A stretch of 64,000 nucleotides of DNA from Siphonodentalium dalli (Eukaryota > Mollusca > Scaphopoda > Gadilida > Siphonodentaliidae). The position numbers and the translations under genes were made by a program. The DNA is taken from positions 58,199,899 to 58,263,898 of the forward strand of contig CP136067.1 of assembly GCA_032622095.1 (NCBI GenBank). The letters are read 5' to 3'. Under the pieces are notes generated by a model. It saw nothing but the letters and a program-made list of their open reading frames with translations. It ran no database searches and was not told the origin of the DNA. Position 1 is the stretch's first letter. Every line of letters begins with the position of its first letter. This document shows, piece after piece, positions 22,270 through 34,314 of the stretch.

Positions 22270-22580
22270 GCCTTATGAAACATCTGACGTAATTGCCACA
22301 AACAAATGACGTCAATAAATATACTGTTACTTTGTATAGGGAAACCTGGTGATAACTGTTATCGGGCATGTAATAGCAAGGATAACTACTAAATACATAT
22401 TTGTTCAATTGTTTATAAACAATACATAATCCTATTTTGAGTTAAAAAGCTGAAAACAACCAGCAGATGCTGTCCGTAATTTCTGCAAACATAAGATGTC
22501 AACAAATATAATGTTCCTTTGCATAGGGAAACCTGGGGATATCTGTTGGTGGGCATGACATAGCAAGCTCAACCACTCAT
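22270..22580 (+). repeat. Diverged direct duplication of ~110 bp
   Basis: Copies at about 22285-22390 and 22473-22577 share AACAAATGACGTCAA-like, TTTGYATAGGGAAACCTGG, GGGCATG and ATAGCAAG. Offset about 190 bp. Confidence 0.6.
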
Positions 22581-23139
22581 TAGATCACACCATATTCAAA
22601 GTATTATATACACACAGTTCACAAAAATAAAATACGGTAAGACTCGAACATTTTAGTGTTTCCTGATTCAGTACAATTGATATCTAAAATGAATTAGATG
22701 TGTTTGATTCTATTATAAAGTTGTTTAGATATTATTTGAAACAACCAAATTTTGTCCTACAACCCAGGCAATAGGGCGATTTACATATATATTCAATATT
22801 TATTTAATAATAGACATATTAAAAAAATAACAAGTTCAACATCTTTTTGTTGAACTTATTTATCTGAACATTTCCTCGGGGAACAACTCGTCAATGAGTA
22901 TTTAGTACAGAAAGAGATAACATCAACTTTTGCAATCAATGGAATGATTTTGATTTGATTTTGTTTTTGATCATTTATGGCATAGTTTTATATTTACCAT
23001 CATTTTGATAGCATGCTTTAGTTTCTCACGTTGAAACTAATAAATATCTTCAATTCAATGGACTACTGTTTTCTCCACTTTATTTTGGTACATTTTGAGG
23101 CTCGTTTTATACATATTTAAGGGCCCATAAGGTAACGCT
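22581..23139. other. Stretch without recognised genes
   Basis: AT-rich. The only structure seen is a small hairpin at about 22828-22857 (AAGTTCAACA/TGTTGAACTT). Confidence 0.4.
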
Positions 23140-24145
23140 TGAACCCTTTGAACCTGAGCGCCCTGAACATTAGACGTTACCTAACTGGAGCTCCTGATAT
23201 AATCACCCATTATTGTTGGAGATGTTGCCTATTACGCTGCTGCCACCAATGATAAAATCAACAATTACAATTGTTTCAGTGAGATTGTAGACAATATATA
23301 TTGGTTCATTAGCAAGTATATAGAGCTATAATATGTTCCGGTGGTTTGCATAAGTCACAGTAAGTGTATTATAAGTTGATCGTAATTGGTTGCCATAGTC
23401 TATCGAGAACATGTAGGCCATTCCCCATGCACATGTGGATTATCCCAGATTTCCAATGAACTCTTATGATTTCTAATTATTTAAATAGTGTTTCTATTGG
23501 AAATTTCTTCTCCTTTGCCCAGCTTTGCCAATGATAAAAAAGCATTTCTCAAAATCAGTCTGCACATGTGCGAAGAGTCAATCCCTACTGTCACCAATTT
23601 GGCTGCTAGTCAAGGATGAACATGTGACCATTAGTGCAAAACAGAAGCACAATTCTAGTTAATGGGTTACTGTATACTAAATTCGGCTATTTATGGGACC
23701 ATCTTCTTTTATACTCAACATAATATATGCAACAAATGAATGAATTTGAGCCATGGATGAGAACAAAATATGCTCTATGAACGATGCAAACAACATGGTA
23801 ATTATAATGAAAATGAATTTGTCTGGAGTCATTTAGGATACAGTCCCCCTTGAATGTTTGCTTTGAACTCGATATTTCTAACAAAATTATTTTTCTCCTT
23901 TGCCAATGATAAAATGTGAACTTGTTTCTCAAAATATGCCTCTGTGCATGCACGAAGAAACATAGCCTCTTGTCTCCATTTTGTTTGCCAAAGTCACTGG
24001 GGTAAACATGTGACTCATGTGTGCCAAGTAGAAGTAAAATTCTAGTTGATATGTGCGTTTAGTCAAATATTGTATGATTTTCAGTCTCCTGGGTTTTAGT
24101 AATGTAAGGATTGGACCAGTATTCCAATCTCTCATAGTATTATAA
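23140..24145. mobile_element. Diverged relative of the ACCCTTTGAACCC element
   Basis: ACCCTTTGAACCTGAGCG at 23143 resembles the terminus at 14201. Two internal modules (about 23515-23660 and 23885-24070) share TTTGCCAATGATAAAA, TTTCTCAAAAT, GCACATGTGCGAAGA-like and AATTCTAGTT, and match the 14410/14605 modules in reverse orientation. The right end is near ATTGGACCAGTATTCCAATC. Decayed, non-coding. Confidence 0.55.
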
Positions 24146-24299
24146 CTCTCAAATTAACCAAGTAATTGCTCACTTTTGTCACATTCTGGAGCTCAAACTG
24201 GGCCAATAAATACATGAAATACTCACATACACAGACATACAGGCTATATTTTCTTCAAAATATCTTATTGAATTCATAGAAATTGTCGCCTTAGAAGGT

Positions 24300-25477
24300 C
24301 CTTAAAATGCTACAGCATTGAGGACAAAAGAGCATTTCTTATTAGTTTATATTGGACTCTTTTCATAATGTAGATATTTTGCATTTTAACTCCAGTATCA
24401 ATGGTCATATTAGTTGGATTGCTATTAGACCAGTATTTGATGGAAGGATACTGGCATTTAGTATAAACAAAAATTATTTCCATATCAAATTTCATTTTTG
24501 ATCCGATAAACCATGGGTGAGATATCTGCACGTCCAGATAGAAAACCACAATTTCCAGATAAAGGAGTATAACTGTAGAATAAAAACACGAATGTCATTT
24601 GGTCTTCTTTTAACTTTTTCGCTGCCAATCTCGCATAAATGCAAGTTACCCAGTTGCTGACAATAGCACATTTAATGCGAATTCGGGAGTGCATCTGGTA
24701 TAAGGGATGTAATTCTATTGGTTTGTTGCATTACAAAGGGGGTTCGGATATTTTCTATAGAGTGCTGGTGTGCGCTGACAATTTAGAAGACAGGTCAGTC
24801 AAGGTCATGCTACTCCTGAAGTACAGTCCAAGCCAGAATATACCGCTGACAAATTCACTTTTGGTGGGATGTGATCAATATATGGAATATTTATTTACTA
24901 TTGTAGAATACTGTAGTATATTTTCACAAGGGTTCGCATTATTAAATTTAGAACCGAAAGGCGATACCATCTAATTCAGTTCTTTTAGTATCATGGTGGG
25001 GAAATCATGTGGTTTCGAGTTGATGAGTATCACGCCTTCAAAATGGCCGAGACAATAGAAAACGCTACCAGAAATGAGGAAATAGGTAATAAACTAGGAT
25101 ATGACATAAAACATAATTTAAGCCAATCCAAGATGGCCACCAAGGTCATGTGACCCCTATGATGACCCCTATGACCTTGAATGGGTCTCCATGGCACTGG
25201 TGATAGGTCATTTCCATATATACCCATATGTGAAGTTTCAACTAAATACATAAATAATTACCTGATAGTCATTTCATTACCCATATATACATAAAATACT
25301 TGTATTTACATCAAGAATGCTTGGCATTGGGGGGTATGTCCGTTAAAGAGTTAAAGAAGTTTCGATGATAAACCTCCATACCAAATTTCATTGAGAACAG
25401 ATAACCCAAGGATGAGATATATGCTCAGACGGATGAACCAAGTCAATCCAGTATACTCCCCATTTTTAGCTCAACTT
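24300..25477. repeat. Fragments of the 'CCAGATAAA...GAATAACTC' repeat family
   Basis: The segment at about 24470-24580 (TTTCATTTTTGATCCGATAAACCATGGGTGAGATATCTGC, in parts) and that at 25365-25465 (CATACCAAATTTCATTGAGA, GTCAATCCAGTATACTCCCC) belong to the family forming the array at 51500-52395. Between them no gene is seen. Confidence 0.5.
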
Positions 25478-25736
25478 TACAACATAAAGTTTGAGCTATT
25501 GCCATGGGTTGGCGTCCTTTGTCTGTGTGAGTCAACAATTTCCTTCGGCACACACTACAGGCCAGATCCCTTATCCGATCTTCACCAAACTTCATATGTA
25601 GCTTCAGGGTGAACTATAGATGGGAGCTATCAAATTTTTCCGAAATTCGATGATAAACATGGCCACCAGCAACCATCTTGGTTTAAAATTTGAATCAATT
25701 GGCACACCCTACAGCCCGTATTTATGGCCAGATCAT
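25478..25736 (+). repeat. 5' end and one core unit of the AGCTCAACTT family
   Basis: Begins TTAGCTCAACTTTACAACAT, with AAGTTTGAGCTATTGCCATGG, a conserved leader. The same leader, inverted, closes the array at 62096. It is cut by the pearl-like element that starts at 25737. Confidence 0.65.
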
Positions 25737-27271
25737 TTTTATGTTTACCCATACCATAGTATGGTAAACATAGTGTCGTTGTCCGGATTGACCACTCATC
25801 GCTAGTCCGTCTGTCTGTCTGTAGACACTTTACGCATGGTGTGATAACTGAATTTTTTTCTATCTAATCGGAACCAAATTTTGTATATGAATTTCTCAGC
25901 ACCAAATACAGATCGAGTTTGAATATGGGTTTGATCCGAGTGTTTTTTAGGGAGTTATGGCCCTTTTTCAACTTATAATTCATGCATGCTGCCATAACTC
26001 AAAACAAATTTATCTGACCGTAACCAAATTTGGTATGCGAGTTGCTCAGCCCAAAATACATATCGAGTTCGAATATGGGTTTGATCCGATATTTTTTAAT
26101 GGAGTTATGGCCCTTTGACATAGAATTCATGCATGCTTCGATAAATCAACAATTTTTCAACTGATAGGAACCAAATTTTGTATGTGAGTTTCTCAACTCA
26201 AAATACAGATCGAGTTCGAATATGGGTTTGATCCGATATTTTTTAATGGAGTTATGGTCCTTTGATTATTTTATTCATCACTAAAATATATCAAAGATAC
26301 CCAGTTTGCACTGTCCAGATAGAATCTAATAAATCAGGTTTACAATTGCATGAAGTTGTCTATGGTACACATAGTGTCAATGTCCGGATTGACCACTCGT
26401 CTGTTGTGCCGTCTATGTCTGTCTGTCTGTCCGTAGACACTTTAGGCATAATGCGATATCTCTAACATTTTCTATTTGATCGGAACCAAATTTTGTATAT
26501 AGGTGTCTCAGACCAAAATACATTTCGAGTTCGAATATGGGTTCGATCCGATTTATTTTAAAGAAGTTATGACCCTTTTTTTATTTTATTTTTTATTCGA
26601 AATTTTTATTTTTCAAATTTTTTTTAGATTGAATTTCCTCGCGCTCAATTTAACACGCAAAAAATATTTTAAAACTTTTATAATAATAAAAAAATTATTT
26701 AATTAAAAACAAATTGTCATTGACACTAATTTGTTTAGTTGTATACCATTAATTAGGTGTGATGTCCTGTTTTGAAAATATGAAGATTTTATTGCAATAG
26801 TTGCATGTAATATAATGATATCAATAAATTGCCATGTGAACATCCAATATTCAGAGTATATGGGAGTACCTTTAATAGATGTCATTCCAAGCGATATCTG
26901 TTATAAATTGAGTGATGACATATGTTACAGAGCTCTTAAGGGGTGGTTGTATAAAGGTAAAGATAAACAACCTGCTGGCTGGATAATTGTTTATCCTATC
27001 TGTCAAATTGATTAATGGCTAAACCATTGGATCTCATAGTGAGAGGTCCTTGTGTGAATAGGGACAGAGTTATGAGATTTAAAACGACTCCTTCCCCCAC
27101 CCCAAATACTGTAACCCCTTCTTAAGACAAATTATTTGAGCTTTTGATTTTAAGTTAGGTACTGATGTATGTATTACTGTGATCATATCTTTGACCAATT
27201 ATCAGTTATAGCTAATCGCTAGCGCCAAGGTATGGGTTAAATATCTGCCGATCGTGATCGGCCTCTCGTTT
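25737..27271 (+). mobile_element. Pearl/Helentron-like element, composite
   Basis: Leader ATGTTTACCCATACCATAG at 25740, GTCC/GTCT tract, three ~147-bp core units to about 26260. A second leader fragment with microsatellite and core unit follows at about 26358-26580, then AT-rich filler, then the 3' hairpin end GCCGATCGTGATCGGCCTCT at about 27248-27268. It looks like one copy inserted into or fused with another. No coding potential. Confidence 0.65.
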
Positions 27272-27289
27272 AATTTTGCAGGCACGATT

Positions 27290-27515
27290 ATGATCACCTG
27301 TAGATTGGAGCTATCGAATGCATGACTAAATCCTTTGGAACACCCTACAGACCACATCTCTCATCCGATCATCACCAAACTTCATATGGATTTTCGGGGT
27401 GACCTCTAGTTTACTTTCCTTCTTCTATATCATTCTATTCATTGCTTGGCAAAAAAAATAACTCCTTCCCAAGTTGAACTACAGTGTCATTGACACTTTC
27501 ATTCTTCAAACAGTG
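27290..27515 (+). repeat. Core and tail fragments of the AGCTCAACTT family
   Basis: Contains GCATGACTAAATCCTTTGG, CACCCTACAGACCACATC, CACCAAACTTCATATGG and the tail AAGTTGAACTACAGTGTCAT. Confidence 0.65.
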
Positions 27516-28469
27516 GGGGCATAATTATCTTCCTTTGGTATATGGATCAGCTATACATATACAATTATCAAGAGTTGAGATATAGCCCCTGAAACCATCG
27601 GAGACTGGTGTAAAATATTGGCGTGGCAAAACAAATTCCGAATGTAGACCTAATCCATTCAACTTGGCCTATCCAGTATCAAAATTTTGGGAGTTTCGCA
27701 TTTTAACTTGTAATTCTTTGCATTTCAACAAATTCCAGCCAAAAAAAAACATATTTATTCCTTTGCATTGCTAGTAAGGCGTTTTACTTTTATGATTTGA
27801 CTCTCCAACATTTTTATTTTTATGTTGTTGTTGATGGCCATGATGGGTCTCATCGATACAATTGTAATCGTGACATGCTGTTTTACAAGCACAGGCGACA
27901 AATCAAAGATGTTTTCAGTAAATAAAGGTTGGACCTTGAACTCATAGGATAACTTTAATTGGTCAAGGGCTGGTCAGCATGTTATAAATACACAAAACCC
28001 AAGAGCTAGATATAAATTAAAGTGAGGCTTATTTCAGAGCTAGTTATTAATTAAAGTGAGCCATATTTCAGGTATCAACATTTTTAATTAATCTTGGTAA
28101 AATCAACATTAAACATGATATAAAAATAAATCTCTCATGCATATAAATACATGTAAAACAAATGAAAATTGGAATTAAAATACAACTAATTTATTTATTA
28201 AATTAATAACAGAGATTTTTATAACTCATAACATAACCTCGTCATTGCCAATTAATGTGGTTTGGATTTTATATCAATTCAGTGTTTAAATGGGTCAAAA
28301 TTATTATTATACACCATTGGCAAGCTTGATTCCAATACAATTTCATAGGCCAAATCTCTGGAATGGTAGCAAATCAATTGTGTGATTAAAAGATCATTAG
28401 GATTATATCTCAAGATGATAACTATGGTATTGATGTTACAATAACAGGGCTACTTTGGGGGATTCTATG
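27516..28469. other. Stretch without recognised genes
   Basis: AT-rich, no supported exon or bounded element. Confidence 0.4.
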
Positions 28470-28477
28470 CTTATGTA

Positions 28478-29225
28478 CAGTGTTCGCGCTGGACCGAAAA
28501 AAACTTTAGCCAAAAGTTTAGCCAAATGAAAATTTTATTAGCCAAATGAAAAAAACTTTAGCCAAATGTTTTTTGGCCAAATTAAAAAAAACTATGGCCA
28601 AATTAAATCATCGTTTTCTGGTCGGTTCACAATTAATCTTTTAATTGATTAAATCATGAAATATTAATTATCCTTGCGAAAATATCTAAGTGACATCTGG
28701 AAACTAATAACTTAATATTGTTACGCCATTATCAAATTACAATCTGTCATAAAAGCATGCATATTACGTATTTTGAATGTATCGGTATTGACAAATAGCC
28801 ACAAACTATCTGTCGTGATTCACATTTGGCTGATTAAGCTATTGTCTTACACTTGGTGCTCATAAACCTTCACCGTCATAAATACAATGTCATCATAAAC
28901 ATGCATTGTGCAGGAGCCCCGTGAGTGACCAGACAGACAATGGGGGATTAGCGGATTAAATTTAAAATAATGACTTGCTGTTTCGTGCAGAGTGACGGGT
29001 TTCCCTTTGTACTGTCCGCGATCGGGTTTCCCTTTGTACAGTCGGCGATATATTCCCACTTACGAATTACGAATTGAAAACCCACTTGCCAAAAATTCAT
29101 GCTTTCATTCTCCATTTGGGGTCAAAAAAAGTTTAGCCAAAAGTTTAGCCAAATGAAATTTTTATTAGCCAAATTCGAAAAATATTAGCCATTGGCTAAT
29201 TTGGCTACCGACAGCGCGAACACTG
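28478..29225. mobile_element. hAT-type MITE with perfect 8-bp target duplication
   Basis: Terminal inverted repeats CAGTGTTCGCGCTG / CAGCGCGAACACTG, flanked by CTTATGTA on both sides (28470-28477 and 29226-29233). CAGTG termini and an 8-bp duplication are hallmarks of hAT transposons. Both subterminal regions carry repeated TTTAGCCAAA/TTAGCCAAATG motifs in inverted arrangement, plausible transposase-binding repeats. 748 bp with no transposase, so mobilised in trans. Related half-elements lie at about 45418-45495, 45895-45945 and 49045-49127. Confidence 0.92.
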
Positions 29226-29454
29226 CTTATGTATGAGAACTAGGTATGGCTTGAGTGATTATGTTGCAAAATGGGGGAAATCAATATTTGCTGGATTCTA
29301 TTTGGATACTTTACAACAAGGACATAATGAGATATGTGCCATGGTAAAATGAGGAGCTGTTGAATTGAAGTGGTACCCCCCCTCCCCCCATCGTTTTGTG
29401 GACAGTTTAGCGTGGGAAGCCCACACTCACTGTATTGTAAGTGTAATGTAGAAT

Positions 29455-30036
29455 TAGTGGGAGAGTACCTTCATCAACTTACATGTGAGACGTCACTATT
29501 GAACTGCAATCATGGAATGGAGATGACATTGTGAATAGTTAGTGCAATTGTTATGTGAATGGTTACAAATGTGATCGATGAATTTCTAGATGAATTAATA
29601 TATTCAAATTAATCTTGAAGTGCTTCAAATAATTAACTTTGAAAAATCACATTCCAAATTAATTCAAATATGCAAATTGGCAGGCTGTTATATGAAAACT
29701 TCACCACTCAGTTCAGTTATATCACTGTCTAGAAAGTAGATGACTAGTGGGAGAGTACCTTCATCAACTTACATGTGAGACGTCACTATTGAACTGCAAT
29801 CATGGAATGGAGATGACATTGTGAATAGTTAGTGCAATTGTTATGTGAATGGTTACAAATGTGATCGATGAATTTCTAGATGAATTAATATATTCAAATT
29901 AATCTTGAAGTGCTTCAAATAATTAACTTTGAAAAATCACATTCCAAATTAATTCAAATATGCAAATTGGCAGGCTGTTATATGAAAACTTCACCACTCA
30001 GTCCAGTTATATCACTGTTTAGAAAGTAGATGACTA
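29455..30036 (+). repeat. 290-bp tandem duplication, two near-identical copies
   Basis: The unit starting TAGTGGGAGAGTACCTTCAT at 29455 is repeated from 29745 with exactly 290 bp offset. I see only two differences (GTTCAG/GTCCAG and CTGTCT/CTGTTT), so identity is about 99%. No coding frame. Confidence 0.95.
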
Positions 30037-30039
30037 GTC

Positions 30040-30529
30040 CTTAAGCTGTTGAACAGCCCCTTCTCTTCAATGCTAGAATTCCATAACTTTATCTGCTACG
30101 CTGATTGCATGGCAAAGGCACATAGAAAATACCAGACCAAAAAGCTGAAAAGAGAAAGGGAGAAAAGGAATATATTAAAATGGATTCATCAGTACAGTTG
30201 ATAATCTAACTGGTTTATATAATTTGACGGGAGCATTAAAGATTCTGTGCCAGTGCATTCTCTTATATATGTGAGCCTTGCATGTATAAGTGAATGTACA
30301 GGCTTACATAGTCAAGATAAATATTAAATATGGAAGGGATAAGGTGGAACTGAGGTGAGCAATTTGAACACCCTTACAGAAATCTCATTTCTTCACAGAG
30401 CTCTGGGAATTCAAAAGATTTGATGCCACCTAATTGCATTGGCTTCTATTAACAAAGTCATAATACCTCAATTACCCATGTCAGTATAAAAATCAAAGTA
30501 TAAATATCTTGGACACTGGCGGACTGTTG
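30040..30529. other. Stretch with a MITE fragment
   Basis: Mostly unremarkable AT-rich DNA. About 30250-30345 is a truncated copy of the GCATTCTCTTATATATG MITE family, ending ATATGGAAGGGATAAGG. Confidence 0.5.
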
Positions 30530-31316
30530 ACATCGAGCCTTATAGTGGAGTAGATTAGTAAAAGAATTGTTCACTTCGTGACTAAAGCATGAAATTTTGC
30601 ACATATGTACATATTCCCATACCAATTGATATTAGATATGGAGCCACGCTGATATTTTACTTTAACCCCTCTTTTAAGGGGTTTTCCGAATTTAAAGAGC
30701 GTTTCGTGATTATATAATTTATTAAATGTCACAATTAATCTTCCCATGGAATCTGCGATTTAAAATTAGGCATATACAGTAAGTATGTCTCTGTGAGATA
30801 AAATGGCACATTTTTAGGGCAAAATTGAAACTCCCCGTTTAAGATGACTGTCAAAATGGCAGCCGTAAGTGGAAAATTTGACGTTTTTTCACTAATATCT
30901 TCTAGACCAGTTTCTTCTCTATGGAACTGGTTTGGAAATGTGACTTTGTTTTGTATTATTCATGTTAACTGATCATTGGAGCAATGAAATATGCCATTCA
31001 AAAGATCCCAGCCCCTTCTGATCCCTCAATAATTCGATTTTACAGAACACTGTATGAAATTTCACCAAAAATCATCATTTGGATTCTAGTCATATTTCCA
31101 CAAGAAATGAGCAGAACTGTGCAAAGTAATTGAGGCATACCATTGCTCGTGATTATTTCAACTCAATGGAGCCAAAATGGTCACTTTTGCTCAAAATGGC
31201 GGCCAAAATATGGAAAGTGGTCAATATTGTCCCAGAGTGCTATGCAATCGACCAAAAGTCGTGGATGATGAATAAAATTGGCTGTTCTGTCATATATACA
31301 TTGAATACTAACATTT
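30530..31316 (-). repeat. Left member of a ~750-bp inverted repeat pair
   Basis: Its reverse complement aligns along nearly its full length with 36745-37460: GCCAATTTTATTCATC, CAATATTGACCA, TTTTGGTGAAATTTCATAC, TCTAGAAGATATTAGTGAAA, TATAATTTATTAAATGTC, CGCTCTTTAAATTC and AATCTACTCCACTAT occur in the same order. Roughly 85% identical by eye. Fragments of the same family are at 2950-3330. Confidence 0.8.
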
Positions 31317-31829
31317 AGGATGCATTTTGGATATGTGTTACTATTATATTACCACAATTATTGGAATATGTTTGCATCTTTTTATAAAGTAAAATGGAAC
31401 TATCTTTGGTGTTTGGTGTTTGTTTTTATCCATCTTAAATGCATCACAATGAGAACTATCTATGTTGTTTATTGTTTTGATCCGTCTTATATGCCTCACT
31501 TGGATGTGTTTTTAGAAAAACATACTCAAGCTGACTTGCAAAATGTCCACAAAATTTGGTAGAAAAGTTGATACTTTCAAATATATGCCGGACATTATTC
31601 TCTTCTGTAGGCCTTTTAGAAAGTCAAACAAGGAGATTAGTGAAAAAATTCTTAATAACAGCAAATTCTGGGCCATTGGCATCAAGATTGACTGACTCAT
31701 GTCGTGAACACCATTTCCTCCATTGTGCATATAAAAAGCCACCATGATGAAGAACTCTCTAACATTACCCCCCAATTGATTAACATATACTTGAGTTATT
31801 ATGGAAAGTGATAGCCAACAAAGGTCCAA

Positions 31830-33800
31830 CTGTACAACTAACCCATGACAAAGCAGTCATGTTATTTATACATGTACACCACACAAATGACCATGTAGCC
31901 ATTCCCTTTATACACATACACCTCACCCATGACCATACAACCACAATTGGGTTTACCCGCAAACCACTCACGTGACTACACAGCCATGAGTCACCATTCA
32001 GGTACACCATGTATACTCCTACACTTCACCCATGACCATATAGTCACTTCCTGTATACATATTCACCACATTCGTGGTCGTACAGTCACTTCATGTATAC
32101 CTATTCGCCTCACCATTGGCCATACACTCACTCTCTATATCTATTTGCCACATTTATGGCCATATATCCACTCAAGATACATGTATACATATACACTGCA
32201 ACCATAACCGTAGAGTAACTCGGTGTATGCATATACTCCTGACCAATGGCCATACAACCATTTTATATATACCAGTTCCCTGCACAGTGGCCTTTCACAC
32301 ACTCCAGACTTGAATATACTCCTCACTCAAGACAATTCAGCCACAACATTTGTGGTCATACAGCCACTCCTTGTTTAACCCTTTACCCAACAGAAGGGCC
32401 CTGTGCCAATGCATTCTCTTATATATGCGAGTCGACCATAGGTCGCCTCGCATATATAAGAGAATGCATTGGCTTAACACATTAAAAATTATAAAATTGT
32501 TAAAGAATGTAAGAAAAAATGGTAAAAAGTGTTAAAAAAAGATTTTTTTTAGGCCAATGCATTCTCTTATATATGCGAGGCGACCTTTGGTCGACTCGCA
32601 TATATAAGAGAATGCATTGGCACAGGGCATAACTGTAACTATCACAATGTGGTCAAGGAGCCGGTTCTAATGATATCCATATTTGTATGGTTCTATTGAG
32701 ACAGACCGAAGATATTTTAGGCTGTTGAAGCTTTATTTGGCCGGTTTGTTGGGTAAAGGGTTAACAATTCACCTCACCATTGGCATCCAATCACTCCATG
32801 TATGCATATCCGTCACACACATGGCAATATAACCAATAAATATATACAATGTACATACACACCCCACCAATGCCGATTATAGAATCACTCCAGGTATACA
32901 TCGACATCTCATCATTGATCATACATACCTTCTAGATATAGCAATACAACGCACATCACCTCACCATTGGCCATACAGTCACTCCCTGCCTACCTTTTCT
33001 TCACACCCATGACCATATACCCACTCATGATATACATATACACCCCACTCATTATACCATAGAGTCAATCCAGGTATACGTATACACCTCACCAATGGAT
33101 ATACCAATACCCCGCACGACCATTCGTACACTACAGATTTGCATATACACCTCGCCCATGAGAATTCAGCCACTCGATGTATACTCACACACCCCATCCA
33201 TAATCATACAGCTACTCTCTGTATAATTATACACCCACCAATGACAATACAGCCACGGCAGAGATGCATATACATCACATATACAACCATGACCACAAGG
33301 ACACTTCATATATACCCACACACCGCCAATGACCATCCAGCTATACTCCAGGTATGCAAAAACACTTCAACAATCATGACCGTACAGTCATTCCATGAAC
33401 ACTTATATACATTACACATACGCATACAACCACTCCCTATTTATTCATACACACACAGTCTGACACATGATCATACAGCCAACATATGTATACATGTCCA
33501 AGACAATAGTCACCCAAGGTACGCATGTATATCCCACACATGACCATACAGTCACTCTATATATACATAAACAACACACAGATGAACAAACAACTACTAT
33601 CATTACACCCATACACCACTTCATTAACCATACAAAAAATCCTTGTATATATATTCACCTCACACATGACCATACAGTCACCCATTGTATATCTATACAT
33701 CTCACCATCGCCATGTGGCCACTCCTTCGCACATTCATGACCATAGAATAGCTCCCTGTAGAACTATTCACCTTATCTATGACCACACATTCACACCCTG
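31830..33800 (+). repeat. Degenerate ~43-bp minisatellite, ~2 kb
   Basis: About 35-40 imperfect units of the form 'CCATGACCATACAGTCACTCC' plus 'TGTATACATATTCACCTCAC'. Well-kept units around 32032-32116 are 43 bp. The period is not a multiple of three, so the His/Thr-rich translations (HDHTVT, CIHIH) in several frames are a by-product, not protein repeats. Interrupted at 32375-32764 by a MITE. Confidence 0.85.
32379..32760. mobile_element. TTAA-flanked MITE with two 72-bp palindromes
   Basis: Ends CCCTTTACCCAACA and TGTTGGGTAAAGGG, flanked by TTAA at 32375-32378 and 32761-32764. Inside, two almost perfect ~72-bp palindromes (32404-32475 and 32553-32624), each built on CCAATGCATTCTCTTATATA, are arranged as mirror images, so a stem within a stem is possible. 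It is inserted in the minisatellite, whose interrupted unit resumes exactly after the right TTAA. Confidence 0.88.
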
Positions 33801-34314
33801 GCTGCCATTTGGACATACACCATATATTAAGTTGATTTCCATGCTAATTGTCGAGAGCGCAGTCACATAATATGGTTTCACTCCGTTCCGTTTAGACGTT
33901 CTGCCCATTTCCATTCAAAAATATGGCCAGAGTCCCAGAAGACATTTTTTGGGAAAATTCCATAATACAGTTCATCACTTTGTAAATAATTGTGCTGTAC
34001 ATATTGCTCGGTTTATATCTCAGGCATATTCCATCAGACAATAAAAACTATCTAAATAGCCAAAACATGCATTATTATAATATTGTATTTGTGTACCAAG
34101 TGACTTATAGGCCCTATGGGCCGGATGTTTGTTAACATAATGTCACTATAATAAATAAATAAATCAATCAATCATTTAAAAGGAATTTGTCATGCCTCAG
34201 AAGGTATCATAGTTGTCATTGAATTAAGCATAACATGTTAATAACCAAGTGAGTTATAATTTGCTAACTCTTGAGAACAGAGATATGTTTGGGATATATG
34301 TACAAAAATCAACT
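33801..34314. other. Stretch without recognised genes
   Basis: AT-rich; a short (AATA)/(AATC) tract near 34150-34175. Nothing else supported. Confidence 0.4.

Noticed and set aside
33139-33751. His/Thr-rich open frames that look like a repetitive peptide
   Set aside because: They come from the ~43-bp minisatellite, in several frames at once; the unit length is not a multiple of three.
31830-33800. CRISPR-like array of regular repeats
   Set aside because: The units have no unique spacers and are degenerate head-to-tail copies; the sequence is from an animal genome.
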